A DNA stretch of 64,000 nucleotides from Bradyrhizobium nanningense (GCF_004114535.1 NZ_LBJC01000029.1:1-64000); one strand, 5' to 3'; counted from the stretch's first letter, positions 54,606-63,467 are shown. Numbers and translations: made by a program. Notes: a model not told the origin generated them from the sequence alone.

Positions 54606-55499
54606 ATGGAATTCCTGACGACCAGCGAAGCCGCCGACTATCTTCGGCTCGGCGAACGCAAGCTCTACGAACTCGTCACCACCGGCGCGATCCCCTGCAC
54701 CAAGGTGACCGGAAAATGGCTCTTCCCGCGGCACGAACTCGATCTCTGGGTGCTGTCGGGCCTCGCGCGTCCGGCCGGCATGCTGATCGCGGAGCCGCCG
54801 CCGGTGGTGGGCGGCAGCCAGGACGAACTCTTGGATTGGAGCCTGCGCGAATCCGGCTCGGGCCTGGGATCGATGAGCGAGGGCAGCCTGCGCGGGCTCG
54901 AGCGCCTGCAGCGCAACGAGGTGATGGCGGCAGCGGTGCACTTCCACGGCCGGGATGCTTCCGACGATCTCGCCGTCGATGCCAGCATCGAAGCGCTGCG
55001 CGCCGCTCCCGACCTGCATGATGCGGTGCTGGTGGCGTTCGTGCGCCGCGAGCAGGGGCTTGTGCTGCCGCAAGGCAATCCCAAGCACCTGCACGGCCTG
55101 ACCGACGTGCTCGCGCTCGGCGCCAGGATGGCGATGCGCCAACAGGGCACCGGCGCGCAGATGCTGCTCGACATGCTGCTGAAGCGCGCAGGCGCCTCGA
55201 CGCGGGATTTGCGCCGGATCGAGCCGCCGGCCCTGACCGGGCCGGACCTCGTCGAGATCGTCCGCGCCGGCCAGGCCGATTGCGGCATCGCGACGCGCGC
55301 CACCGCCCGCTCGGCGGGTCTGGATTTCGTGCCGCTGGTCTGGGAGAACTTTGATCTTGCGATGCGGCAGCGCAGCTATTTCCGCCCCGCCATGCAGGCC
55401 CTGCTCCGGTTTCTCTCCGAAAGGCGCCTGCGCCAGCGCGCCGAGGAGCTGACCGGCTATGATCCCTCGCCAGCAGGGCAGATCCGGTTCGCAGCCTGA
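54606..55499 (+). CDS. Helix-turn-helix regulator with binding-protein-like domain
   Basis: 297 aa. Residues 1-60 are a helix-turn-helix of excisionase/MerR type (T-S-E-A-A-D-Y-L-R-L-G-E-R-K-L-Y). Residues about 90-295 are a substrate-binding-protein-like domain matching the one in the MoeA fusion (N-P-K-H-L-H-G-L, R-Q-Q-G-T-G-A-Q-M-L-L-D). It is divergent from the TupA-like gene. Such proteins are candidates for cytoplasmic molybdate or tungstate sensing; the ligand here is an inference. Confidence 0.85.
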   Translation: MEFLTTSEAADYLRLGERKLYELVTTGAIPCTKVTGKWLFPRHELDLWVLSGLARPAGMLIAEPPPVVGGSQDELLDWSLRESGSGLGSMSEGSLRGLERLQRNEVMAAAVHFHGRDASDDLAVDASIEALRAAPDLHDAVLVAFVRREQGLVLPQGNPKHLHGLTDVLALGARMAMRQQGTGAQMLLDMLLKRAGASTRDLRRIEPPALTGPDLVEIVRAGQADCGIATRATARSAGLDFVPLVWENFDLAMRQRSYFRPAMQALLRFLSERRLRQRAEELTGYDPSPAGQIRFAA

Positions 55500-55599
55500 C
55501 ATTGACGCCCGCCCCCAAATAGTTGCAAAAGAAACCAATTCAGCCGGGGGCACACCCGGGGCAACGCCGGCCAACGCGCCGGATCAGGGGAGGAGACAC

Positions 55600-56814
55600 G
55601 TGAATCCAACGAGATTTGGACTACCGATCGCGGCCGCGTTGGCGGCAACGCTGATGTCGGGCGCCGCAATGGCGCAGCTTTCCGACGACGTCGTCAAGAT
55701 CGGCGTGCTCACCGACATGAACGGTCCGGCCTCCGCGCCGACCGGCCAGGGCTCGGTGACGGCGGCGCAGATGGCGATCGACGATTTCGGCGGCACCGTG
55801 CTCGGCAAGCCGATCAGCGTCGTGGTCGGCGATCATCAGCTCAAGGCCGACATCGGCGCCTCGCTCGCGCGGCGCTGGTTCGATGTCGAGCAGGTCGACT
55901 TGATCGTCGACGTGCCGGTCTCGGCGGTCGGGCTCGCGGTGCAGAACATCGCCAACGAGAAGAAGCGGCTGTTCATCACCCACTCCACCGGCACCGCGGA
56001 CTTCCACGGCAAGTTCTGCTCGCCTTACGCGATCCAGTGGGTGTTCGACACCCGCGCGCTCGCGGTCGGCACGGCGGACGCGGTGGTGAAGCGTGGCGGC
56101 GACAGCTGGTTCTTCATCACCGACGATTACGCCTTCGGCCATTCGCTGGAGCGCGACGCGTCCGCCGTCGTCACCGCCAATGGCGGCAAGGTGCTGGGCT
56201 CGGTGCGGCCGCCGCTGGCAACGCCGGACCTGTCCTCCTTCGTGCTGCAGGCGCAGGCCTCCAAGGCCAAGATCATCGGCATCGCCGCAGGCCCCCCCAA
56301 CAACATGAACGAGATCAAGACCGGCTCGGAGTTCGGCGTGTTCAAGGGCGGCCAGCAGATGGCCGCGCTGCTGGCGCTGATCACCGACATCCACGGCCTC
56401 GGCCTGCAGGCGGCGCAAGGCCTGTTGCTGACCACCTCGTTCTATTGGGACATGGACGACAAGACTCGCGAATGGTCGAAGCGCTACTTGGCCAAGATGA
56501 ACAAGATGCCCTCGATGTGGCAGGCCGGCGTCTATTCGAGCGTGATGCACTATCTCAACGCGATCAAGGAAACCGGCACCGATGATCCGCTCAAGGTCGC
56601 CGCCAAGATGCGCGAAAAGCCGATCGAGGATTTCTTCGCCCGCAACGGCCGCTTGCGGGAGGACAATCTGATGGTCCACGACCTCTGGCTGGTGCAGGTG
56701 AAGACGCCGGAAGAGAGCAAATATCCGTGGGATTATTACAAGATCCTCACCACGATCTCCGGCGACAAGGCGTTCGGCCCGCCGGACCCGGCCTGCGCGA
56801 TGGTGAAGAAGTGA
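55600..56814 (+). CDS. ABC-transporter substrate-binding protein (branched-chain amino acid/urea type)
   Basis: 404 aa from GTG 55600, decided by GGGGAGGAGA just upstream. Signal peptide (L-P-I-A-A-A-L-A-A-T-L-M-S-G-A-A-M-A), then a Leu/Ile/Val-binding-type fold (V-K-I-G-V-L-T-D-M-N-G-P, I-T-H-S-T-G-T-A-D-F-H-G-K-F-C). In rhizobia these paralogs carry varied ligands, and no permease or ATPase genes are adjacent. Ligand unknown. Confidence 0.88.
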   Translation: MNPTRFGLPIAAALAATLMSGAAMAQLSDDVVKIGVLTDMNGPASAPTGQGSVTAAQMAIDDFGGTVLGKPISVVVGDHQLKADIGASLARRWFDVEQVDLIVDVPVSAVGLAVQNIANEKKRLFITHSTGTADFHGKFCSPYAIQWVFDTRALAVGTADAVVKRGGDSWFFITDDYAFGHSLERDASAVVTANGGKVLGSVRPPLATPDLSSFVLQAQASKAKIIGIAAGPPNNMNEIKTGSEFGVFKGGQQMAALLALITDIHGLGLQAAQGLLLTTSFYWDMDDKTREWSKRYLAKMNKMPSMWQAGVYSSVMHYLNAIKETGTDDPLKVAAKMREKPIEDFFARNGRLREDNLMVHDLWLVQVKTPEESKYPWDYYKILTTISGDKAFGPPDPACAMVKK

Positions 56815-56835
56815 GATTGGCGAGCGGCGAATAGG

Positions 56836-56868
56836 GAGTAGCGAATGGATTAACTCCATTCGCTACTC
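56836..56868. terminator. Hairpin between convergent binding-protein genes
   Basis: Arms GAGTAGCGAATGGA and TCCATTCGCTACTC (14 bp, perfect) around a TTAAC loop, in the 76-bp gap between the ABC and TAXI binding-protein genes. The right flank continues with degenerate tandem ACTCRC repeats. Likely bidirectional terminator and also a repeat type common in these genomes. Confidence 0.6.
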
Positions 56869-56890
56869 ACTACTCACCACTCGCCACTCG

Positions 56891-57865
56891 CTATTTCACC
56901 ACCCCGATCTCGCGAAAATACTTCATCGCGCCGGGATGGATCAGCTCCGGCCTTGGCGCGGCGGCGACCGTGTTCGCCGCCGTGGTCTCGCAGGCCTGGA
57001 CGAGCTTCTTGCAGAAATTTGCCTCACTGCCGTGCAGCGTCTTTGCGAGGCGATAGGCAACATCGTCAGGCAAATCCTCGCGCGTCAGCACAAAGCTCCA
57101 GGAGCCGAGCGAGGCGATCGGCGCGTCCTGCTTCGGATAGCTATTCGCCGGCACCAGCAGCGGCTTCAGGAAGGAATGCTTGGCGCGGATGCGCGTCATC
57201 TCGTCGGCGGTCGGCGCGATGAAGCGCGCGCCTGACGCGCTCGAGGCGACCGCCGCAAAGCCGGGCCAGCCGATGCCGGCGCCCCACAGCGCGGCGACCC
57301 GGCCGTCCTCGACCATCGCGGGGCCATCGCCGGCGCGATCGAGATAGACGGCCTTGAAGTCCTCGTCCTGCTTCAGGCCGATGCCGTCCAGCACGTAGCG
57401 CGCCAGGATCGGCAGGCCAGAGCCCTTGGCGCCGAACGCGATCGGCTGGCCGATGAGATCGCGGATGGTCTTGTAGGGACTGTGCGCGCGCACCACGAAC
57501 ATGCCGGGATTGGAATAAATCGCCGTCAGGATCTTGAGCCGAACCGGCGCGCGGCCGATGCCGGCGAAGGCCTCATAGGCCGGCTCGCCCGCGACCAGCG
57601 CGAGATCGAGCTCGCCTTTCTCCAGAAGCGGGATGTTCTCGTTGCTGCCCTTGGTGTTGCGGGGCGCGATCGAGATTTGCGGATCGGCTGCGTTCATTAC
57701 CTCCGCAAAGGCGTTGCCATAGAGCGGAAAGCCGCCGCCGGGCGTCGCGGTGCCAAGACTGATCGTGTGGCTGAGTGTCGTGGTCGGAATGGCGTTGCCT
57801 CCGGTCTGAGCAGCAGCGGGGCTGACGAGCAGCGCTGCGGCGAGAACGATAATCGCGAATCTCAT
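56891..57865 (-). CDS. TAXI-family TRAP-type solute-binding protein
   Basis: 324 aa from ATG 57865, with a signal peptide (I-I-V-L-A-A-A-L-L-V-S-P-A-A-A). TAXI patterns include L-G-T-A-T-P-G-G-G-F-P-L-Y-G, P-R-N-T-K-G-S-N-E-N-I and L-D-L-A-L-V-A-G-E. TAXI proteins deliver solutes to TRAP membrane proteins, none of which is present here. Ligand unknown. Confidence 0.88.
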   Translation of the reverse strand: MRFAIIVLAAALLVSPAAAQTGGNAIPTTTLSHTISLGTATPGGGFPLYGNAFAEVMNAADPQISIAPRNTKGSNENIPLLEKGELDLALVAGEPAYEAFAGIGRAPVRLKILTAIYSNPGMFVVRAHSPYKTIRDLIGQPIAFGAKGSGLPILARYVLDGIGLKQDEDFKAVYLDRAGDGPAMVEDGRVAALWGAGIGWPGFAAVASSASGARFIAPTADEMTRIRAKHSFLKPLLVPANSYPKQDAPIASLGSWSFVLTREDLPDDVAYRLAKTLHGSEANFCKKLVQACETTAANTVAAAPRPELIHPGAMKYFREIGVVK

Positions 57866-57971
57866 GGTCGTCCCTGACGGGCCTGCGTCAACACCGACTT
57901 GCGGCGATGTAGGCAGCCGCCCGATTTTGTGAAAGCATGCCCCTAACGACAATAATGCAATGGGAGGCGTC

Positions 57972-58946
57972 ATGTTGCGAATTTTGCGGTGCGGTGTTTT
58001 CGGGCTCGCAGTCCTTACAGGTCTTTTCAGCGCCACGCCTCCCGCCTCCGCCGCCTATCCCGACCGCCCCGTGCACTGGCTGATTGGATTTGCCGCCGGC
58101 GGCCCGGTCGACATCGTGGCGCGGATCATGGCGCAGTGGCTGTCGGACCATCTCGGCCAGCAATTCATCGTCGAGAACCGCACCGGCTCCGGCGGCAACA
58201 TCGCCGCCGCCGCCGCGATCAACTCACCGCCGGACGGCTACACGCTGCTGTTCGTCGCGCCCAACAACGCGATCTCGACCTCGCTCTACAAGAAGCTGCC
58301 GTTCGACTTCCTGCGCGACACCACCCCCGTGGCCAGCATCATGCAGCTCACCAACATGCTCGTCGTCTCCAACGCGTTCCCGGCCAAGACGGTTCAGGAG
58401 TTCGTCGACTATTGCAAGGCCAATCCCGGCAAGATCTCCTTTGCCTCCTCCGGCAATGGCACCTCGGTGCACATGTCGGCCGAGCTGTTCAAGGTGCTGA
58501 CCAAGTGCGACATGGTGCACGTGCCCTATCGTGGCTCGGCCATCGCCTTCCCCGACATCATCTCCAACAAGGTGCAGCTGATCTTCGACAATCTGCCGTC
58601 GGCCATGGAGCAGGTGAAAGGCGGCACTGTCCGCGCGCTCGGCGTGACCTCGCCGCAGCGCTGGCCGAGCGTGCCCGACGTGCCCGCGATCGCCGAGACC
58701 GTGCCGGGCTTCGAATCCGTCGGCTTCTACGGCATCTCCGCGCCGAAGGGCACGCCGCCCGAAGTGATCGAGACGCTCAACAAGGCCGTCGGCGAAGCGC
58801 TGAAGGACCCGAAGCTGGTCGCGCGCCTCACCGAGACCGGCGGCATTCCCAAGCCGATGACGCCAGCCGAGTTCGGCAAGCTCGTCGCGGACGAGACCGA
58901 GAAGTGGCGCAAGGTGGTGGAGTTCGCCGGGGTCTCGGTGGACTAG
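57972..58946 (+). CDS. Bug/TctC-family tripartite tricarboxylate transporter binding protein
   Basis: 324 aa from ATG 57972, chosen because GGGAGG lies five bases upstream. Signal peptide, then Y-P-D-R-P-V-H-W-L-I-G-F-A-A-G-G-P-V-D, G-A-G-S-G-G-N-I-A-type loop (here T-G-S-G-G-N-I-A-A), V-P-Y-R-G-S and S-A-P-K-G-T-P-P-E-V. These proteins bind carboxylates or other small molecules. No TctA/TctB membrane genes follow. Third orphan binding protein in a row. Confidence 0.9.
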   Translation: MLRILRCGVFGLAVLTGLFSATPPASAAYPDRPVHWLIGFAAGGPVDIVARIMAQWLSDHLGQQFIVENRTGSGGNIAAAAAINSPPDGYTLLFVAPNNAISTSLYKKLPFDFLRDTTPVASIMQLTNMLVVSNAFPAKTVQEFVDYCKANPGKISFASSGNGTSVHMSAELFKVLTKCDMVHVPYRGSAIAFPDIISNKVQLIFDNLPSAMEQVKGGTVRALGVTSPQRWPSVPDVPAIAETVPGFESVGFYGISAPKGTPPEVIETLNKAVGEALKDPKLVARLTETGGIPKPMTPAEFGKLVADETEKWRKVVEFAGVSVD

Positions 58947-58989
58947 CGCCGGGCTAAGCCGCGAGCCTAACATTCGCCGGCAGGACATC

Positions 58990-59014
58990 GGAGGGGGCGA
59001 GGCAGGCCCCCTCC
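58990..59014 (+). terminator. Hairpin after TctC-like gene
   Basis: Arms GGAGGGGGC and GCCCCCTCC with a 7-nt loop, 44 bp after the TctC-like stop. No strong T-run on the plus strand. It is part of a 348-bp gene-free stretch before the tRNA that otherwise holds only the minus-strand terminator at 59086. Confidence 0.5.
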
Positions 59015-59085
59015 CATCAAAAGTCGCAAACAACCCCATGCACAGTAGACGAGGCCAGCAATTTCAATGAGTTAGCGGACGCAAG

Positions 59086-59111
59086 AAAAACGACCCTCGG
59101 CAGGGCCGTTT
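59086..59111 (-). terminator. Minus-strand rho-independent terminator
   Basis: On the minus strand the stem AACGGCCCT / AGGGTCGTT is followed by a T-run. No annotated minus-strand gene precedes it between 59111 and the tRNA, which suggests an unannotated short transcript of under 200 nt there, or a relic. Confidence 0.5.
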
Positions 59112-59294
59112 GCTTCGTCGGGCAAAACAGGGGTATCCAGGCATCATCGCCAATTTCGGTTATTTGAAAATGACCGCCGATGCCGCTCAGGCGTTTCCGT
59201 TCGCCAGAGCCAGCATTGCACCCTCGCCTCCGTCCCTGTAAACGAACCCCGCACCGTTGCCGGCCGCGCAAGTATCGCGAGCCGCCGCGCGGCG

Positions 59295-59370
59295 GGGCCT
59301 GTAGCTCAATGGTTAGAGCCGGCCGCTCATAACGGTCTGGTTGCAGGTTCGAGTCCTGCCGGGCCCACCA
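59295..59370 (+). tRNA. tRNA with CAU anticodon (Ile2 or Met)
   Basis: 76 nt with encoded CCA. Acceptor GGGCCTG / CGGGCCC (one G-U), D stem GCTC / GAGC, anticodon stem GGCCG / CGGTC around loop CTCATAA, and T stem GCAGG / CCTGC around TTCGAGT. The acceptor stem and discriminator A resemble tRNA-Ile, so a lysidine-modified tRNA-Ile2 decoding AUA is more likely than elongator Met; the sequence alone does not settle it. Confidence 0.95.
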
Positions 59371-59783
59371 GCCTTCGCTCGCCGCTTCGCGAGCTTCGGC
59401 TCGGCAAGCCCGTGCCACGAACTCCGAGCGAAGCGAGTGAAGGCTGTCACGCCGAAGCCCGCAGGGCGAAGGCGGACTGGAGTCGACGAAATGCGTTGCC
59501 GAGGGTTCGCCGCTTCAGCTCGATGATGAGTTTTGTGCACTCTCACCGTAATCCGAAAGCTCTCTTCAGCCTCCATGGTTTTCAAACCGGCCTCGGTTAT
59601 TTTGACGACATCGGTCACGCACACCGTGCGCGGCGATGAACATGGCGACGGCCGACCGGCAACCGGACGTTCGACAACCGGCCTCTACACGTGCCCGTTT
59701 GGCTGCTCTTCTCCGCCAGTGCCGGATGGCGCTTCCAGGTTGAATGAGTATGATTGAGCATTGCAAAATCAGGAGGGCCAATC
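59371..59783. other. Gene-free tRNA-flanking region with nested inverted repeats
   Basis: Inverted arms at 59371-59382 and 59433-59444 (12 bp, one mismatch) and a compact stem at 59450-59474 (CGCCGAAGCCC / GGGCGAAGGCG) follow the tRNA. The first could terminate it. Beyond 59500 the sequence is less GC-rich. No second copy of the tRNA 3' end was seen in the remaining 4.6 kb, so no attachment-site pair can be claimed. Confidence 0.45.
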
Positions 59784-60608
59784 ATGCCCTTGGACGGCCC
59801 CGTTCCGTTTTTCTCCCAAAACGCCGGTCAAAGCGGACCTGAGATCGATGATCCCACAGGTTGTTGGTACGCATGCGCACGAATGATGAGCGTGTACTAC
59901 GGGGGCCCCTATTCCACACGCAAGGCAGTGCCGGAGCTCGACAACCCGGACGGGACTCATAAGGGGCTGCCGATGGCGGGGCCGGAGTTAAGCACCTTCC
60001 TGAGAAATGAAAGATTGGTTCCTGTTACGACACGATTGACTACGCCGGACGATTTCGATGCGGTGCTGACCAACAGCGGGCCGATCATGGTCAATTGGTG
60101 GGTCCCTGGTCGCGGCCTTCACGTGTCGGTCATCGTCGGAATCATGGACAAGGACGTCGTCTTCCATGATCCCGCCGTTGGCCCCAATCAGTCGATGTTG
60201 GTGACAATGTTGAACCTTCGGCGCACCGGTCCGATGGGCGCCGTAAGCCCAATGTATGTGCGCGACCCAAAGACCACAGGAAGGCGGCCGGTATCAACTC
60301 CGAACGAACTCGTTCTCGCATCGGACGGAGTAATTAAGAAATACCCGCTGCCGTGGCCGACGGGCTGGTGGCGCGTGTGGGACGGCGGCACATGGTACTA
60401 TTACCTCGGCGACAACCGGATCGCGATGTCGAGCAAGACGGCGCCGTCCAATACCCAGCCGCCCGCCAAGACAAAGGTACACAACACCGGCACATGGGTT
60501 CGCACCTCGCCGCGGTCGCTCGTGGTCACCTGGAAGCAGGTCGCCGGCGCGCCGAAGAAGTGCGAGGAAACGTTCTGGAACGCGGTTGACGAGAGTGCGA
60601 GCGAATGA
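59784..60608 (+). CDS. Papain-like cysteine peptidase (AvrRpt2/C70-like)
   Basis: 274 aa from ATG 59784, set by CAGGAGGG upstream; no signal peptide. V-P-F-F-S-Q followed by G-C-W-Y-A-C-A-R-M-M gives the catalytic Cys27; G-L-H-V-S-V-I-V-G gives His113; V-F-H-D-P gives Asp129. This triad order fits papain-like peptidases of the C39/C70 kind. A C-terminal W-R-V-W-D-G-G-T-W-Y-Y-Y-L-G motif (about 200-225) may bind a partner. Could be a secreted effector or an intracellular processing enzyme; no type III box was seen. Confidence 0.65.
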   Translation: MPLDGPVPFFSQNAGQSGPEIDDPTGCWYACARMMSVYYGGPYSTRKAVPELDNPDGTHKGLPMAGPELSTFLRNERLVPVTTRLTTPDDFDAVLTNSGPIMVNWWVPGRGLHVSVIVGIMDKDVVFHDPAVGPNQSMLVTMLNLRRTGPMGAVSPMYVRDPKTTGRRPVSTPNELVLASDGVIKKYPLPWPTGWWRVWDGGTWYYYLGDNRIAMSSKTAPSNTQPPAKTKVHNTGTWVRTSPRSLVVTWKQVAGAPKKCEETFWNAVDESASE

Positions 60609-60718
60609 ACGCGACCTCGAATTTGTACTCCCCGCTGGTGGCGACGCGGTTCCGGGCTCCGTGAAATGCGCCGGCCGCGGCGGCCCGGTTGCGCATCGAG
60701 CCGATGTGAAGCGTGGTG

Positions 60719-61480
60719 TCAGGCGTGCGGATCGACCGCCTTGGCAGGGAGCTTTGCCCCAGCTTGATTGGCCAACCGGCCGGCACCTGTGGGGATCAGA
60801 AAAGGAGTTGTCGCGGCGTAGGCGGCATATTCGGGAAAAGCCCGCCTCAGGATCCGCTCTTCGTTGATCATCCGTCGGCATTGGATCATCACGATCACGA
60901 TGGCGAGGAGGACGGCAAGCGGTGAAAGGACCTGGAGTGTCATGCCGACGAGGGCAATCCCCTCGCAGAGATAGAGAGGATGCCGGACGATCCGATAAGG
61001 CCCTTTCGTCACAAGGCGCCTGGCTTCCGCTTGAATGCTGAAGGATTTTCCTAACCAGCGGAGCACCACGATAGAGAGCGAGGTACCCACCAGGATCAAC
61101 GTCGTGGATACAGCCAACCAGATCGGGCCGAGCTCTGCCTTCGAAAAAAATGCGAGGACGATGCTCAAAAAAGTGCCCAGCAAAGCTGAGATCCGCGTCT
61201 CGATGCCCTGCGATTTCATGATTGGCGCTAGCCGGGCGATGGTTGTCAGCGCGACGAGGCCGAGGAACAGGATGTTGGCAATTCTGGCCGCAACCGCAAG
61301 CCAGCCGTGGAGATTGTCCGGCGGAAGCAGCTGAGGGACGCTGGCGGCGCCTATCAGAGCAGACCCGCCATAAACGATCACGACAATTGCCCTGGCGGTC
61401 CAATCCAACCAAGAATTGACGCCGCGCCCGGCAATCTCCTTCCGGGCTATGACCGCCTGGTCGAGTTTGGCGTCAGTCAC
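60719..61480 (-). CDS. Isoprenylcysteine carboxylmethyltransferase-like membrane protein
   Basis: 253 aa from GTG 61480, preferred because GCGAGG lies upstream; ATGs at 61513 and 61540 lack a binding site. About five to six membrane helices. The C-terminal signature G-P-Y-R-I-V-R-H-P-L-Y-L-C-E and the later E-E-R-I-L-R-R-A-F-P-E-Y place it in the ICMT/phospholipid methyltransferase-like family that binds S-adenosylmethionine at the membrane. Bacterial members methylate lipids or unknown substrates; substrate not predictable. Confidence 0.8.
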   Translation of the reverse strand: MTDAKLDQAVIARKEIAGRGVNSWLDWTARAIVVIVYGGSALIGAASVPQLLPPDNLHGWLAVAARIANILFLGLVALTTIARLAPIMKSQGIETRISALLGTFLSIVLAFFSKAELGPIWLAVSTTLILVGTSLSIVVLRWLGKSFSIQAEARRLVTKGPYRIVRHPLYLCEGIALVGMTLQVLSPLAVLLAIVIVMIQCRRMINEERILRRAFPEYAAYAATTPFLIPTGAGRLANQAGAKLPAKAVDPHA

Positions 61481-61670
61481 GGAGCAACCTCGCCTGTTCG
61501 AAACGTGCCTCATCAAAGGGCAGGCTGGCGGGGAGGTCAATTGGCCGGCCAGCCACGGCGGTCATGCCGTTCCCTGTGGGTTCCACAGCCTGATCATGGG
61601 ATCGCATTGAACCCGCTGCTGTCGTGGCGAGACAAACGATGGAAGAAGACCATTAAGAAGTGGTGCTGGC

Positions 61671-63467
61671 ATGCATTTGCACCGATCTGTGACATTGCGT
61701 GGTATCCTGTTTTTTGTCGCTGCGCTGATCATCTGTCACCCGGCATGGGCTACGAATCGTGTCGCGCTCGTCATCGGAAACTCGGCCTACAAGAACGCCG
61801 CACTGCTTGCCAACCCGGCCAATGATGCTGCGATCGTTGAGGAGACGCTGAAGAAAGCGGGCTTCGACGTCGTCCAGACCCGCACGGATCTTCAGGCTGC
61901 CGAGATGCGGCGTGCGCTGCGCGATTTTGCCGATACGGCGCGCGACGCGGATGTCGCCGTCGTCTACTACGCAGGCCACGGCATCGAGCTCGAAGGTACG
62001 AACTACCTGATCCCGACGGACGCGACGCTCGAGCGCGATACGGATGTGTACGACGAAGCCTTTTCGCTCGAGCGAGTACTGCTGGCGATCGAGCCGGCAC
62101 GGCAGCTGCGGCTGGTGATCCTCGATGCTTGCCGCAACAATCCTTTCGCCGATAAGATGAAGCGGACGGTCGGCTCGCGGGCTGTCAGCCGGGGGCTCGC
62201 CAGGATCGAACCGGCGACCTCGAATACGCTGGTTGCCTTCGCCGCCAAGGCCGGCTCGACGGCGTCCGACGGTGGCAGCAAGAACAGTCCCTATGCCTCG
62301 GCACTGGTGAAATATATCGCCACTCCCGGCATGGACCTGCGCCGGGTGTTCGGCTTCGTCCGCGACGACGTCATGAGGGCGACCGGCAACAAGCAGGAGC
62401 CCTATGTCTACGGCACGCTTGGTGGCGACGACGTGCCGCTCGTGCCGGCACCGGCCAAGGAAGCGTCCAAGGAAGCGGCCGCCGCAACGCCTCAACCGGC
62501 CCCACCACCGCTGCCTGCAACTCCACCGGTCTCGGCGCGTGCCGAGATTCGTCAGGACTACGAGCTAGCCCTGCAGATCGGCAACAAGGATGCGCTGAAC
62601 TACTTCCTTGCCCAGTATCCGGACGGCTACTACGCAAATCTGGCCAAGCTGCAGCTCGCCAAGATCGATGCGGAAGACAAGCGCGCCGCCGCAGCCGAAA
62701 AGGCGCGCCAGGCCGAGCAGGAGCAGGCGCGACTCGTCAACCAGGGTGCCCAGCAGACGCAACTGGCCAAAGCCGCCTCGGAGCTGAAAGCGGCGCAGGA
62801 CGCCCGTGTGGAGGCGGAGAAGGCCAAGGAGACCGCGCAGCAATTGGCCGCGCAGGCCGAGCAGCGTCGCCGGGAGGCTGAAATAGCAGTCGCCGCAAAA
62901 TCGGGCGCTCAGACCCCGTCGCAAGACGCCAACCCGAACTCGGACGCAAAACTGGCCGCGCGGTCGGCGCCACAGACGCCCGCGCCGGCACCGCCGCCCA
63001 CTCCGCCGTCCAAAGCCGAGCTTGCAAAATCGGTGCAAGCCGAGTTGCGCCGAGTCGGTTGCTTAAGCGGACCGGCCGATGGCGACTGGGACGCGGCCTC
63101 GCGGCGTGCGCTCGAGTTGTACAACAAGAATGCCGGCTCCACGCTCGATGCCAAGGCCGCGAGCGCTGAGGCGCTCGAGGCGATCAAGCTCAAATCGGCG
63201 CGGGTTTGCCCGCTAGCTTGCAAATCCGGTCAGAGACGCGACGGAGATCAGTGTGTCAAGATCACCTGCGCCGCCGGCTACTTCCTGAATGACGATAATG
63301 ACTGCGAGAAGCGCAAGGCCCGTCCGACACCATCTGCAAGGCTCGAGCGCCGGTACAGGGACCCCGAAGAGGCTCCGGAACGGCCTGCAAGGCCGCCGAA
63401 GCCCGAGGCTAGCGCTAGCGGAGGCGGCGGTGGCGGCATCGGCTTCATTCCGTTCTTTCTGCCCTGA
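61671..63467 (+). CDS. Secreted caspase-like (C14) protein with coiled coil
   Basis: 598 aa. Signal peptide (I-L-F-F-V-A-A-L-I-I-C-H-P-A-W-A), then a caspase fold (about 28-255): R-V-A-L-V-I-G-N-S-A-Y, catalytic His103 in Y-Y-A-G-H-G and Cys154 in L-D-A-C-R-N-N-P-F. A Pro/Ala linker and an Ala/Glu/Gln-rich coiled coil (about 330-410) follow. Next comes a helical region at about 440-500 that resembles a peptidoglycan-binding repeat, then a six-Cys tail. Bacterial caspase homologs cleave after basic residues; roles in envelope signalling are speculative. Confidence 0.88.
   Translation: MHLHRSVTLRGILFFVAALIICHPAWATNRVALVIGNSAYKNAALLANPANDAAIVEETLKKAGFDVVQTRTDLQAAEMRRALRDFADTARDADVAVVYYAGHGIELEGTNYLIPTDATLERDTDVYDEAFSLERVLLAIEPARQLRLVILDACRNNPFADKMKRTVGSRAVSRGLARIEPATSNTLVAFAAKAGSTASDGGSKNSPYASALVKYIATPGMDLRRVFGFVRDDVMRATGNKQEPYVYGTLGGDDVPLVPAPAKEASKEAAAATPQPAPPPLPATPPVSARAEIRQDYELALQIGNKDALNYFLAQYPDGYYANLAKLQLAKIDAEDKRAAAAEKARQAEQEQARLVNQGAQQTQLAKAASELKAAQDARVEAEKAKETAQQLAAQAEQRRREAEIAVAAKSGAQTPSQDANPNSDAKLAARSAPQTPAPAPPPTPPSKAELAKSVQAELRRVGCLSGPADGDWDAASRRALELYNKNAGSTLDAKAASAEALEAIKLKSARVCPLACKSGQRRDGDQCVKITCAAGYFLNDDNDCEKRKARPTPSARLERRYRDPEEAPERPARPPKPEASASGGGGGGIGFIPFFLP

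Noticed and set aside
59017..59624. Minus-strand frames across the tRNA
   Set aside because: They translate the antisense of the tRNA (the R-T-C-N-Q-T-V-M-type false peptide), a well-known annotation artefact.
59640..59783. Type III secretion promoter (tts box) before the papain-like peptidase
   Set aside because: No convincing match to the conserved box; effector status stays speculative.
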